A stretch of DNA of 64,000 nucleotides from Micrococcales bacterium (GCA_016703125.1 JADJCR010000004.1:310001-374000); one strand, 5' to 3'. Shown: positions 8,379 through 19,272, counted from the stretch's first letter. A program made the numbers and translations. Notes: generated by a model from the sequence alone, not told the origin.

Positions 8379-10586
8379 TTACACCTTCTCGACGGGGGCA
8401 TAACGCAGTAGGAGGCGCTTGACGCCTGCACTTCCGAAATCGATGTGCGCCTCGGCCCTGTCGTCCTGGCCGGCCGTCGAGACGACAGTCCCGAACCCGA
8501 ACTTCGGGTGCAGCACGTTGTCGCCGGCGGTGAGGTCGATGACCGGTCCCGCGGTCCGGCGGGCGGCCCCGGCGGCCTGGGCCAGCGCGGGTGCGCCCCC
8601 GCGACCCCCGGCACTGGGGCGCCGCGACAGGTCACGGCCGGTGCGGCGCCAATCCACCAGGGACTCCGGCAACTCCTCGAGGAACCGGCTCGGCGGGTTG
8701 GACTGCGGCGTGCCGAACTGCATGCGCACGGCGGCGCGGCTGACATACAGCCGCTGGCGTGCCCGGGTGACACCCACGTACGCCAGGCGTCGTTCCTCCT
8801 GCAGCTCCACGGGGTCGTCCAACGAACGCATGTGGGGGAATACGGCTTCTTCTAGTCCCGTCAGGAACACCGCGTCGAACTCCAGGCCCTTGGCGGTGTG
8901 CAGGGTCATCAGCGTGACCAGGCCGCCCTCGTGCTCGGGCACGTCATCGGCCTCAGCCACCAGCGCGACCCGTTCGAGGAAGTCCGCCAGCGTGCCGTCG
9001 GCGTTGTCATTGAGGAACTCCCGGGCGACTGACGCGAGTTCGGCCAGGTTCTCCAGGCGCGACTCGTCCTGCGGATCGTTGGAGGCCTGCAGTTCAGCCA
9101 CCAGCCCGGACTGTTCCAGCACGGCCTCGACCATCTCCTCGGGGTCGGCACCTGAGTCCAGCCGCAGCCGCAGCTCATCGAGAAGCGCCAGGAAACCACC
9201 TATGCGGGTCTCCGCGCGCGGACCCAGGCCGATCTCAGCCACGCGGCGCAGGGCGGCCTCGAAACTGATCTGCTCGCGCGCTGCCAGGGCGGTCACCTGT
9301 TCCACGGTGCGGTCCCCGAGTCCCCGCTTGGGCACGTTGAGGATCCGCTGGAGCGCGACATCGTCCTCAGGGTTGGCCACCACGCGCAGGTAGGCCAGGG
9401 CATCGCGCACTTCTCTGCGCTCGTAGAAGCGGACGTTGCCGACGATGCGGTAGCGCAGGCCCGAGCGCACCAGTACCTCTTCCAGGGGCCGGGACTGCGC
9501 GTGGGTCCGGTAGAACACGGCGATCTCACCGGCCGGCATCCCGTGAGCGGTGAGGCTGCGGATCTCATTGACGACGAAGGCCGCCTCGTCGCGGTCGTCA
9601 TCGGCCACGTAGCCGACGATCTGGTCGCCGTCACCGGCATCGGTCCACAGTCGCTTCTCACGGCGGCCCGCGTTGTGGGCGATGAGGGCGTTGGCCGCCG
9701 AGAGGATGGTCTGGGTGGAGCGGTAGTTCTGCTCCAGCAGAACGACCTCGGCACCGGGGAAGTCCTTCTCGAACTCCTCGATGTTGCGCACATCGGCCCC
9801 ACGGAAGGCGTAGATGGACTGGTCGGAGTCACCGACCACGCACAACTCCGCCGGGTCCAGGCCCTCGGAGCCGTCCCCCACCAGCCGCCGCACGAGTTCG
9901 TACTGGGCCTTGTTGGTGTCCTGGTACTCATCGATGAGGATGTGCCCGAACATCCGGTGGTAGTAGGACGCCACCTCATCGAAGAGCGTCAGCACGGCCA
10001 CGGAGTTGCCGATGAGGTCGTCGAAGTCCATCGCGCCTGCCCGCTGCAGCCGCTCGGTGTACTGCCGGTACACGTCGGCCAGGACCTGCTGGGACTCGGT
10101 CTCCACCCCGGCGGCGAACCCCTCATGGTCGATCAGTTCGTTCTTCAGCCCGGAGATCTGATGCTGCAGACCGCGTGGACGGTACTTGCGCGGGTCGAGG
10201 TCGAGGTCCTTGCCGATGGCCGTGAGCAACCGGCGGCTGTCATCGGTGTCGTAGATCGAGAAGGAACTCGGGAATCCGAGGTGGTGGCCCTGCCGTCGCA
10301 GGATCCGCACGCAGGCGCTGTGGAATGTGGAGACCCACATGCGCCGGCCGACGGGTCCGACCAGCGCACTGACCCGCTCCTTCATCTCGTTGGCGGCCTT
10401 GTTCGTGAACGTGATCGCGAGGATCTCCGAGGGCACGGCCTGGTTGCTGGCCAGCAGATGGGCGATCCGCCGGGTGAGCACGCGCGTCTTCCCCGAGCCG
10501 GCACCGGCCACGACGAGTATCGGGCTGCCGCGATGGGTCACGGCCTGGGCCTGCTGGGGGTTCAGATCGGAAAGAAGGTCGTCCAC
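8379..10586 (-). CDS. pcrA: UvrD/PcrA-type 3'-5' DNA helicase
   Basis: 735 residues, superfamily 1A helicase used in repair and replication-fork clearance. Walker A AGAGSGKT at 27-34, motif Ia TFTNKAA, motif II DEYQDTN at 219-225, SDQSIYAFRGA (motif III), and VTLMTLHTAKGLEF and VGVTRARQRLY near the C-terminus. The C-terminal tail GDNVLHPKFGFGTVV is the PcrA RNA-polymerase-binding-type fold. GTG start; TACACT lies 8 nt upstream. The 100 bp downstream hold no clear terminator. Confidence 0.95.
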   Translation of the reverse strand: MDDLLSDLNPQQAQAVTHRGSPILVVAGAGSGKTRVLTRRIAHLLASNQAVPSEILAITFTNKAANEMKERVSALVGPVGRRMWVSTFHSACVRILRRQGHHLGFPSSFSIYDTDDSRRLLTAIGKDLDLDPRKYRPRGLQHQISGLKNELIDHEGFAAGVETESQQVLADVYRQYTERLQRAGAMDFDDLIGNSVAVLTLFDEVASYYHRMFGHILIDEYQDTNKAQYELVRRLVGDGSEGLDPAELCVVGDSDQSIYAFRGADVRNIEEFEKDFPGAEVVLLEQNYRSTQTILSAANALIAHNAGRREKRLWTDAGDGDQIVGYVADDDRDEAAFVVNEIRSLTAHGMPAGEIAVFYRTHAQSRPLEEVLVRSGLRYRIVGNVRFYERREVRDALAYLRVVANPEDDVALQRILNVPKRGLGDRTVEQVTALAAREQISFEAALRRVAEIGLGPRAETRIGGFLALLDELRLRLDSGADPEEMVEAVLEQSGLVAELQASNDPQDESRLENLAELASVAREFLNDNADGTLADFLERVALVAEADDVPEHEGGLVTLMTLHTAKGLEFDAVFLTGLEEAVFPHMRSLDDPVELQEERRLAYVGVTRARQRLYVSRAAVRMQFGTPQSNPPSRFLEELPESLVDWRRTGRDLSRRPSAGGRGGAPALAQAAGAARRTAGPVIDLTAGDNVLHPKFGFGTVVSTAGQDDRAEAHIDFGSAGVKRLLLRYAPVEKV

Positions 10587-10594
10587 TGCTCCCG

Positions 10595-10600
10595 AGTGTA
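10595..10600 (-). promoter_or_regulatory. possible -10 element TACACT of pcrA
   Basis: TANNNT hexamer 8 nt before the pcrA GTG; slightly longer spacing than the other leaderless candidates. Confidence 0.35.
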
Positions 10601-10614
10601 GGCTCCGGCGACCA

Positions 10615-12330
10615 CTACCGGATGACCCCCACCAGACGCAGGGACACCCGCGCCTTCCTGGGCGCGCCGGCCACTCGGATGGCCTTGTCGTCCGACAGGT
10701 TCACTACCACCAGGTCGGTGTTCGAACGACGGGCGCGCACGTCCACGCTGCGCACCCCGGGCCGGTCCCCGGCGCTCCACACCGTCACACCGCCGGCCTT
10801 CCCGGCCCCCTTGGTGGTGACGGCGAGCACGACCGCGCGCGCGGTGGCCGGGACCTTGCCGGTGATCGTCTTCTCCGTGGCAGCCCGGAACGTGCCCAGA
10901 TCCGACGATGACGGCCGCAGGCGTGCGGCACCCGGTTGCGGAGTCGTGACCCACCCGCCGAGCGCCACCGTGACCGTGGTCGGCGCCTGGGCCGTGTTCT
11001 TCAACGTCACCGCGGCGTCCGTCGTGGCTGTGAACACGGTGGCCGAGCGGGTTCCCTTGACCACGTCGACGGCGTCGGCGCGGGTCGTGGCTCCGGACGG
11101 CGTGACCCGGATGTGACCGGCGACCGTGCCCGTGGTGTTGAGGGTGAGCACCGCGCCGGTGAGGCCCTTGTCCGGGGCCCCGGGCAACGTGATGTTCTGG
11201 GTGCCGCCGGCGGGGATCTCGGTCGTGGCGGCCACCGTCGCCGGGACCGGCCGCCACGTACCCGTGCGGTCGGTCGCGGCCGCGGTGCTGGCTCTGGTGA
11301 AGTACCCGAGGACGTCGACCGCGACCGGGGCGTGACCGGCCACCGTCGCCAGCCAGATGCGGCCGGTATCGGACACCGGCACGATCGCAGTGGCCGCACT
11401 TGTTCCCTGCATGCCCAGTGAGACGACCTTGGGGCCGTTGGCGCCCGGGGCGCCGGAGGCGGTGATCCAACCCGGTGCGTTGGACTCGTAGGCCGTCACC
11501 AGCACGGCCACTGCTTGCGCGCCGTCCTTCGGGATGCCCTTCTTGCCGACCACCGCCACCGACACACTCCGGTTGTCTCCGGACCAGCGCCGTTGCTGCA
11601 GGTAGCAGCCGGCCGGGCCCTTCGTGCGCCCGTCGAACACGCGCACCGGCTTGACGGGGACGAAGGCGGCCGACGACTGCAGGCTGCGGGCCTGGCCGCC
11701 GACCCGGGCGACTGGGCAGGGCCGGTCCACCACCGGAGTGCCGTCCCAGTACGAGGTGCGCCCTGCGGCACCGTCCCACGTCATCGAGAAGTGCACATGA
11801 TCGCGGTGGCAGAAGGTGTCGCTGCCCGACCCCTGCAGCGAGTAGCAGCCCTTGAGCTCGGTCCAGCCACGACCCGGGTCGTACGCCCGCCACATCTCGT
11901 CGCCCCACCCGATGTACATGATCCCCAGGCGCCGGGCGTTGGCCGCAGGCGTGCCGTCCGGGCCGGGGGCGGTGACCCAGTCCACAAAGGCCTGGGCCTC
12001 GGCTCGCTCTGCGGGGTTCTTCCAGTCCACCATCCAGTCGACCGCACGGCCCTCCTTGTGCTCGGAGATGCTGTCCTGGTCGCAGGCCCGCGTGATGCCG
12101 ATGACAGCCTTGCCGTAGGTGTCGAGCAACAGTTGGCGCAACATCATGGCGCCGGGCCGGGCCACCGGGTCGCAGGTGGTCATCCCTTCGTACTCGATGG
12201 GAGCGTCGAGGACGGCCGGGTAGGGCCGGTCCGGGGGGAGCACGGAACTGGCGTTCTTCGCAGCGGTGGCCGGGGAGCTGGCGAGCAGCACCAGCAACAG
12301 CGCCGACAGCAGGGGAAGGATGCGTCGCAC
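10615..12330 (-). CDS. secreted protein with M15-like (ARB-07466-type) domain and two beta-repeat modules
   Basis: About 571 residues. N-terminal signal peptide (VRRILPLLSALLLVLLASSP, cut near ATA-AK), then a roughly 170-residue domain with SEHKEGRAVDWMVD and FCHRDHVHFSM, the His/Asp pattern of M15-like zinc peptidases and the actinobacterial ARB-07466 C-terminal fold. Two Thr/Val/Gly-rich modules of about 130 residues follow; the first starts PVRVFDGRT and ends VAVDVLGYF, resembling modules attached to secreted amidases. Probable extracellular cell-wall protein; catalytic activity unproven. The GTG at 12330 puts the signal peptide at the N-terminus; a longer start at 12390 is possible. Confidence 0.75.
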   Translation of the reverse strand: MRRILPLLSALLLVLLASSPATAAKNASSVLPPDRPYPAVLDAPIEYEGMTTCDPVARPGAMMLRQLLLDTYGKAVIGITRACDQDSISEHKEGRAVDWMVDWKNPAERAEAQAFVDWVTAPGPDGTPAANARRLGIMYIGWGDEMWRAYDPGRGWTELKGCYSLQGSGSDTFCHRDHVHFSMTWDGAAGRTSYWDGTPVVDRPCPVARVGGQARSLQSSAAFVPVKPVRVFDGRTKGPAGCYLQQRRWSGDNRSVSVAVVGKKGIPKDGAQAVAVLVTAYESNAPGWITASGAPGANGPKVVSLGMQGTSAATAIVPVSDTGRIWLATVAGHAPVAVDVLGYFTRASTAAATDRTGTWRPVPATVAATTEIPAGGTQNITLPGAPDKGLTGAVLTLNTTGTVAGHIRVTPSGATTRADAVDVVKGTRSATVFTATTDAAVTLKNTAQAPTTVTVALGGWVTTPQPGAARLRPSSSDLGTFRAATEKTITGKVPATARAVVLAVTTKGAGKAGGVTVWSAGDRPGVRSVDVRARRSNTDLVVVNLSDDKAIRVAGAPRKARVSLRLVGVIR

Positions 12331-12438
12331 CCGAGGCAGGCTGCCAGGGTCATCCGGGCGGTTCGGGCATGTCGCGCCCGTGTCGGTCACGAAAAGGTCA
12401 CGACGGACCCGCTTTGTGCGTTTATGTCCGGTTCTGGG

Positions 12439-13995
<1,557 letters not shown>

Positions 13996-14001
13996 GCGGC
14001 A

Positions 14002-14007
14002 AGTCTA
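14002..14007 (-). promoter_or_regulatory. -10 element TAGACT of guaA
   Basis: Hexamer 6 nt before the guaA ATG; leaderless spacing. Confidence 0.55.
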
Positions 14008-14121
14008 GGTGTGACGCAGCGCGGGCCGACGGCGCGCCCGCTATCCCAAGTCACTAAGTCGGAAAGGCTGTGTTACGGTTTCCTAGTAACTTGACCGACA
14101 ATGCCATGTATGGAGGCAGTA

Positions 14122-15217
14122 ATGACCACATCCCTTCGCCGCAGACTCGCGGGGGTGGCCGCAGCCGTGGCAGTGATGGGGACGCTGGCCGCGTGCTCGT
14201 CCGACGCCGACAACGCGTCCAGTTCAGCCGACCCCAGCGCCGCCGCCCAGGAGATCAAGACCGTGCGGCTCGGCTTCTTCCCGAACCTCACGCATGCCCC
14301 GGCCCTGGTCGGTATGCAGGAGGGCTACTTCAAGGAGGCGCTGAAACCGCTGGGCCTCACGGTGACCCCGACCGCCTTCAACGCCGGTCCTGACGCCGTG
14401 ACCGCCCTGTTCGGCGACTCCCTGGACATCACCTACATCGGCCCGAACCCCACGATCAGCGCCTACACGCAGTCCAAGGGCGAGGCCGTGAAGGTCGTGT
14501 CCGGCGCCGCGTCCAGTGGTGCCGCGCTGGTCGTCAGCCCGGACATCACGACTGCGGCCGACCTCAAGGGGGAAGGCACTGGCCACACCGCAACTGGGCA
14601 ACACCCAGGACGTGGCGCTGCGTTACTGGCTCCAGGACGAAGGTCTGACCAGCACTGTCGAGGGTGGCGGAGACGTCTCCATCAAGCCGCAATCCAACGC
14701 CGACGGACTGACCGCGTACGGCGCCGGGCAGCTCCAGGGGGCATGGGTTCCCGAGCCGTGGGTGTCGGAGTACGTGGCCAAGGGCGCCAAGGTGCTGGTG
14801 AACGAGAAGGACCTGTGGCCCGACGGCAAGTTCGTCACGACGAACATCCTCGTGCGTAGCGAGTTCCTCGCCGACCACCCCGACGTGGTGCAGGCCGTGC
14901 TCGACGCCCACGTGCAGGCGCTGCAGGAGATCGAGAAGAACCCCGACCAGGCCAAGACCGACGTGAACGCCGCGCTGCAGAGCCTGACCGGTGGACAGCT
15001 CGACCCGGAGATCATGGACTCTGCCTGGGAGCAGGTCGACTTCACCGCCGATCCGCTGCCGCAGACACTGGTGACCTCGGCCTCGCACGCGGCGGACGTG
15101 GGTCTGCTCGATCAGGCCGAGATCGACGCCGCCGGTGGGTTGCCCGGGACGCTGTACGACCTCTCGCTGATCAACAAGTCGCTGGAAGCCGCCGGATTGG
15201 ACCCGGTGACCCAGTGA
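14122..15217 (+). CDS. ABC transporter substrate-binding lipoprotein (NitT/TauT/SsuA type), with one frame break
   Basis: About 364 residues when repaired. Twin-Arg-rich N-terminus then lipobox LAAC (Cys25), followed by a periplasmic-binding fold of the nitrate/sulfonate/taurine group (VRLGFFPNLTHAPALVG, TYIGPNPTISAY). The frame breaks at 14568-14572: a G5 run should be G4, which restores DLKGKALATPQLGNTQD. Strong ribosome binding site GGAGG precedes the ATG. First gene of a three-gene transporter operon; the ATPase start overlaps its stop. Substrate not determinable: aliphatic sulfonate, nitrate, taurine or a thiamine precursor are possible. Confidence 0.85.
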
Positions 15218-15960
15218 CCGTGACCCTGCAGGCACCAGCGCACACCGCACTGCAAGTGCGCGGCGTGACGAAGGTCTTCGACTCCGAGGATGGCCGCACC
15301 GCGGCCCTGCACGGCGTGGATCTCGATGTCCGCCGGGGTGAGTTCGTCACCGTGGTCGGGCACAGCGGCTGCGGCAAGACGACCCTGCTGAACATCGTCG
15401 CCGGCCTCGACACTCCCACCTCCGGGAGTGTCGAGGTCGACGGCCGCTCCGCGCTGATGTTCCAGGACCCGACGCTGCTGCCGTGGCTGACCGCCCGGCA
15501 GAACGTGGAATTGGCCCTCAAACTGCGGGGCGTCCCCCGGAAGGAACGCAGGACGCAGGCCGAGGAGTTCCTCAACGTCGTGCGACTCGGCGATGCGGCC
15601 ACCCGGCGGCCGCACGAGTTGTCCGGCGGCATGAAGCAGCGGGTGAATCTGGCCCGCTGCCTGGCGCAGAACGCCGACCTGGTCCTCATGGACGAGCCGC
15701 TCGGCGCCCTGGACGCGATGACCCGCGACCTACTCCACGACGAGATCGAGCGGGTGGTGCGCGAACGCGACCTCACGGTGGTGTTCGTGACACACAACAT
15801 GCGCGAAGCCGTGCGCCTCGGCGACCGGGTCATCCTGATGGCCTACGGGAAGATCGTCCACGAGCAGATCGTGAACCTCCCCCACCCGCGGATCATGGAC
15901 TCCGCGGAAGTTGCTGAACGCGCCGGGGACCTCACCCGGCGCCTGCACGAGGCGGCGTGA
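15214..15960 (+). CDS. ABC transporter ATP-binding protein (NitT/TauT type)
   Basis: 248 residues. Walker A GHSGCGKTT at 49-57, Q-loop in MFQDP, signature LSGGM at 136-140, Walker B LVLMDE at 156-161, H-loop His194. It resembles SsuB/TauB/NrtD ATPases that energise inner-membrane import. The GTG start overlaps the substrate-binding protein stop by 4 nt, and the permease ATG follows 2 nt after its own stop, so translation is coupled. Confidence 0.93.
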   Translation: MTVTLQAPAHTALQVRGVTKVFDSEDGRTAALHGVDLDVRRGEFVTVVGHSGCGKTTLLNIVAGLDTPTSGSVEVDGRSALMFQDPTLLPWLTARQNVELALKLRGVPRKERRTQAEEFLNVVRLGDAATRRPHELSGGMKQRVNLARCLAQNADLVLMDEPLGALDAMTRDLLHDEIERVVRERDLTVVFVTHNMREAVRLGDRVILMAYGKIVHEQIVNLPHPRIMDSAEVAERAGDLTRRLHEAA

Positions 15961-15961
15961 C

Positions 15962-16798
15962 ATGGCGACCACTGTTCTGACCCCTGTGGTCGACGTCCTG
16001 CCCGAGCCGACCAGGCAGACACTTGTATCGCGCGTCTGGGCGTGGAGCTGGCCCAAACTGCTCGCGGTGGGCCTTGTGCTGGGCGCATGGCAACTGGTCG
16101 TGTGGTCGGGCTGGCGGCCCGAGTATGTGCTGCCCGGACCGATCCCCACCCTGCAAGCCGTCTGGGAGATGCTCGGCACCGACCGCTTCTGGAGCGCCAT
16201 CGCCACCACGATGACCCGGGCGGTGGCAGGCTTCGCGCTTGCACTGCTGATCGGTACTGCGATCGGAGTCCTGGTCGCGCGGATCCGACCGCTGCGGCTG
16301 GCGATCGGCGCTCTGATCACCGGGTTGCAGACCATGCCCTCGATCTCGTGGTTCCCGCTGGCGATCCTGCTGTTCGGGATCAACGAGAGGGCGATCCTGT
16401 TCGTGGTCGTGCTGGGGGCTGCCCCCAGCATCGCCAACGGCGTGATCTCCGGTATCGACCAGGTGCCACCGGCGTTCTGGCGGCTGGGCCAGGTGCTCGG
16501 CGCCGGGCCGGTCTCGCTGTACCGCAACATCGTGTTGCCGGCGGCCTTGCCCGGCTACGTGAGCGGGCTCACCCAGGGCTGGGCCTTCGCCTGGCGCTCG
16601 CTCATGGCCGGTGAGTTGCTGGTCATCATCGCCGAACGGCCGTCGCTGGGTGCGCAGTTGGAGTTCGCCCGGCAGTTGGCCAAGGCCCCGCAGCTGCTCG
16701 GCACGATGCTGGTGATCCTGATCATCGGGATGCTGGTCGACGGACTGTTCTCGTCGGCCTCACGCCGCATGCGCGAACGCCGTGGCCTGGCGACCTGA
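15962..16798 (+). CDS. ABC transporter permease (NitT/TauT type)
   Basis: 278 residues with about six transmembrane helices and the EAA-type cytoplasmic loop around GQVLGAGPVSLYRNIVLPAA that contacts the ATPase. The family imports small anions such as sulfonates, nitrate or taurine. The start is the first ATG after the ATPase stop. It is followed by an Rrf2 regulator on the same strand. Confidence 0.92.
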   Translation: MATTVLTPVVDVLPEPTRQTLVSRVWAWSWPKLLAVGLVLGAWQLVVWSGWRPEYVLPGPIPTLQAVWEMLGTDRFWSAIATTMTRAVAGFALALLIGTAIGVLVARIRPLRLAIGALITGLQTMPSISWFPLAILLFGINERAILFVVVLGAAPSIANGVISGIDQVPPAFWRLGQVLGAGPVSLYRNIVLPAALPGYVSGLTQGWAFAWRSLMAGELLVIIAERPSLGAQLEFARQLAKAPQLLGTMLVILIIGMLVDGLFSSASRRMRERRGLAT

Positions 16799-16817
16799 GC
16801 CGGGCACCACGCCCGCC

Positions 16818-16859
16818 CATGGTGGCATTGCCCGCAGGACGCGGGACAATGCCACCATG
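16818..16859. promoter_or_regulatory. near-perfect 18-bp inverted repeat over the rrf2 -10 and start codon
   Basis: Left arm 16818-16835 (CATGGTGGCATTGCCCGC), loop AGGAC, right arm 16841-16859 with one bulged base. The right arm contains GACAAT, a -10-like hexamer 6 nt before the ATG, and the ATG itself. It fits an autoregulatory operator for the Rrf2 protein; as RNA it would also bury the start codon. It could also serve as the transporter operon terminator. Confidence 0.6.
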
Positions 16860-17324
16860 CAGATCTCAGCTCGCGTCGACTACGCACTGCGCGCGATGAC
16901 GGAGTTGGCCGTGGCCTGGGACGATGACCCCACGCGCCTGGAGAAGGCCGATGCGCTGGCCACCCGGCAAGCGATCCCTGCGCGCTTCCTCGAGAGCATC
17001 CTCGGCCAGCTGCGCAAGGCCGGGCTGATCGTGAGCCAGCGTGGGGCCGACGGCGGCTACCGGTTGGCTGTGCCACCCGACCGGATCACGGTCGCGGACA
17101 TCATCCGGGTCCTCGACGGGCCGCTGGGCGCCGTGCGCAGCGAAGCGCCCGAGGACGCCGTCTACGCCGGCCCCGCCGAACACCTGCGCACGGTGTGGGT
17201 GGCGACCCGGGCAGCAATGCGCTCGGTGTTGGAAAGCACCACGTTGGCTGATGTCGTGGCCGGGCGGACGACCGACCAGATCGACACGCTGCTGGCGACG
17301 CCCGGGGCGTGGGACCGCCGCTGA
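16857..17324 (+). CDS. Rrf2 family transcriptional regulator
   Basis: 155 residues. N-terminal winged helix typical of Rrf2 (MQISARVDYALRAM, then IPARFLESILGQLRKAGLI, RGADGGYRL). There are no cysteines, so it cannot bind the Fe-S cluster of IscR/NsrR and more likely senses a small molecule or partner protein, as CymR does. Its position directly after the transporter genes suggests it controls them, in keeping with sulfur-related Rrf2 members; this is inference. The start is inside the inverted repeat at 16818-16859; GACAAT lies 6 nt upstream. Confidence 0.87.
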   Translation: MQISARVDYALRAMTELAVAWDDDPTRLEKADALATRQAIPARFLESILGQLRKAGLIVSQRGADGGYRLAVPPDRITVADIIRVLDGPLGAVRSEAPEDAVYAGPAEHLRTVWVATRAAMRSVLESTTLADVVAGRTTDQIDTLLATPGAWDRR

Positions 17325-17383
17325 GCCTCCCCAGGCCAAGGCGGGCGAGGTTCGTACACCCGGGAGATACGCGGTCGTCCTCT

Positions 17384-17550
17384 CCCCGCCATACGCATAA
17401 GTACCGGTTGCCATAACCGCGCGCAGGCCCGGCGGGTACGCCCGGATTGTGCGGCTGGACCCCTGCCCGAGGCGTTGGGTCCCCGCCATACGCATCACTC
17501 CCGGTTGCCGCAAACGTCCGCAAGGCCCGGCGGGTGCGCCCGGATTGTGC
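17384..17550. repeat. tandem repeat, two copies of about 70 bp
   Basis: Copies at 17384-17452 and 17481-17550, each beginning CCCCGCCATACGCAT and ending CGCCCGGATTGTGC, separated by 28 bp. Similarity is about 85-90 percent by eye. It fills most of the gap between the Rrf2 gene and metP. No gene is seen here. Confidence 0.75.
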
Positions 17551-17602
17551 AGGCAGTGCCGGGAACGCCACTATGGGGGGCAACAGCTTCGAGAGGACCG
17601 GC

Positions 17603-19147
17603 ATGGCCCGTTCGACCCCCGACGCCGACCCGGGATCCCACCAGCGATCCCGGGGGGCGTTCACATCGCGCAAGGTGTTCATCCTCGCCGCCATCGGCTC
17701 CGCCGTCGGCCTGGGCAACATCTGGCGTTTCCCCTACGTCGCGTACGAGAACGGTGGCGGTGCGTTCGTCATCCCCTACCTGGTGGCGCTGCTCACGGCC
17801 GGTCTGCCGTTCCTGCTCTTCGACTACGCCATCGGCCATCGGTACCGGGGGTCGGCGCCGCTGTCGTTCAGGCGGATGAGCCGGGCAGCGGAGACCATGG
17901 GGTGGTGGCAGGTCGGGATCTGCGCGGTCATCGCCATTTACTACGCGGTGATCATCGCCTGGGCGCTGCGCTACACGTTCTTCTCCATCGACCAGTCATG
18001 GGGCGACGACCCCGGCACCTTCCTGATGACGGACTTCCTGCAGGTCGCCGAACCCGGGGTGGGACTCGACTTCCTGCCGGGCGTACTCATCCCGCTGCTG
18101 GCGGTCTGGGTCGCCGTGATCGTGATCATGGTGGCCGGGGTGCAGAAGGGCATAGGCACCACCGCGGTGTTCTTCATCCCGCTGCTCGTCCTGGCGTTCC
18201 TGGCTCTGGTGCTGCGCTCGTTGTTCCTTCCCGGCGCCGCGGAGGGACTCAACGCGCTGTTCACGCCCAACTGGGGCGCGCTGACCGACACCGCTGTGTG
18301 GGCAGCGGCCTTCGGGCAGATCTTCTTCTCCCTGTCGATCGGCTTCGGCATCATGATCACCTACGCCTCCTACGTCGGCCGCCGTACCGACATGACCGGC
18401 TCGGGGCTGGTCGTGGGGCTGTCCAACTCCGGCTTCGAACTCCTCGCCGGGATCGGGGTGTTCGCGGCGCTGGGTTTCATGGCACAGGCCAATGGCGTCG
18501 GCGTCGATGGGGTGGTGGACCAGGGCTTGGGCCTGGCCTTCGTCGCCTTCCCGGCCCTTATCTCCGAGGCGCCCGGCGGCGCCATCATCGGCGTGCTCTT
18601 CTTCGGGTCGCTGGTCATCGCCGGGCTGACGTCCCTGGTCAGCGTCATCGAGGTCGTCATCTCCGCGGTGCGCGACAAGTTCGACCTGACCCGGGTCACG
18701 GCCAGCCTGGCAGTCGGCATCCCGGCGACGGTGATCAGCGTGCTCGCGTTCGGCACGACCACCGGGGTGCCGATCCTGGACACGATGGACCACTTCATCA
18801 ACCGCTTCGGGATCCTGTTTGCTGCGGTCGTCAGCATGGTTGCAGTCACCTGGATCTTCCGCGACCTACCCGGCTTGCGCGCACACATGAACGCCACCGG
18901 TTCGATCCCGCTGGGTCAGTGGTGGGTCGCTCTAGTCGCTGTCGTGACCCCGGCGGCGCTGCTGTTCGTGCTGGTGCGCGAGTTCATCGACACTGTCCGC
19001 GAGCCGTACGGCGACTACCCAGCGTGGCTGATCAACACCTTCGGCTGGGGCACGGCGGTCGCCGTCGTCCTGCTCGCCGTCATCGTCAGCCGCGTCCCGT
19101 GGAACAGTCGCGTGAGTCTGCAGGAACCGCAGGAGGAGGACCAATGA
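17603..19147 (+). CDS. metP: neurotransmitter:sodium symporter family transporter, methionine/alanine uptake (MetP-like)
   Basis: 514 residues with about twelve membrane helices. The NSS signature is clear near the N-terminus (GSAVGLGNIWRFPYVAYENG), with the unwound TM1 substrate/sodium site. MetP of Corynebacterium glutamicum is a sodium-coupled methionine/alanine importer that needs the tiny subunit MetS; the next gene encodes such a subunit with an ATGA overlap, which supports the assignment. The ATG at 17603 has a GAGAGG site upstream; ATG at 17573 is an alternative. Confidence 0.9.
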   Translation: MARSTPDADPGSHQRSRGAFTSRKVFILAAIGSAVGLGNIWRFPYVAYENGGGAFVIPYLVALLTAGLPFLLFDYAIGHRYRGSAPLSFRRMSRAAETMGWWQVGICAVIAIYYAVIIAWALRYTFFSIDQSWGDDPGTFLMTDFLQVAEPGVGLDFLPGVLIPLLAVWVAVIVIMVAGVQKGIGTTAVFFIPLLVLAFLALVLRSLFLPGAAEGLNALFTPNWGALTDTAVWAAAFGQIFFSLSIGFGIMITYASYVGRRTDMTGSGLVVGLSNSGFELLAGIGVFAALGFMAQANGVGVDGVVDQGLGLAFVAFPALISEAPGGAIIGVLFFGSLVIAGLTSLVSVIEVVISAVRDKFDLTRVTASLAVGIPATVISVLAFGTTTGVPILDTMDHFINRFGILFAAVVSMVAVTWIFRDLPGLRAHMNATGSIPLGQWWVALVAVVTPAALLFVLVREFIDTVREPYGDYPAWLINTFGWGTAVAVVLLAVIVSRVPWNSRVSLQEPQEEDQ

Positions 19148-19272
19148 ACGGTTCTGCCATCGTCATGATGCTCGTGGCCATGCTCGTCCTCTGGGGTGGG
19201 CTGTGCTTGGCCGTGTTCAACCTCGTCCGGTACCCCGGCGAGGAGCCCGAGGAGGTCCTGCGGGATCTGTGA
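19144..19272 (+). CDS. metS: methionine/alanine import NSS transporter small subunit
   Basis: 42 residues: one transmembrane helix (about 5-29) and a short acidic tail (RYPGEEPEEVLRDL). The ATG overlaps the metP stop as ATGA, giving translational coupling. The family is required for MetP-type transporters in corynebacteria. Too short for many gene finders. Confidence 0.88.
   Translation: MNGSAIVMMLVAMLVLWGGLCLAVFNLVRYPGEEPEEVLRDL

Noticed and set aside
14091..14119. Promoter TTGACC at 14091 for the ABC transporter operon
   Set aside because: No -10 hexamer is found at 16-18 bp; the downstream region is the ribosome binding site.
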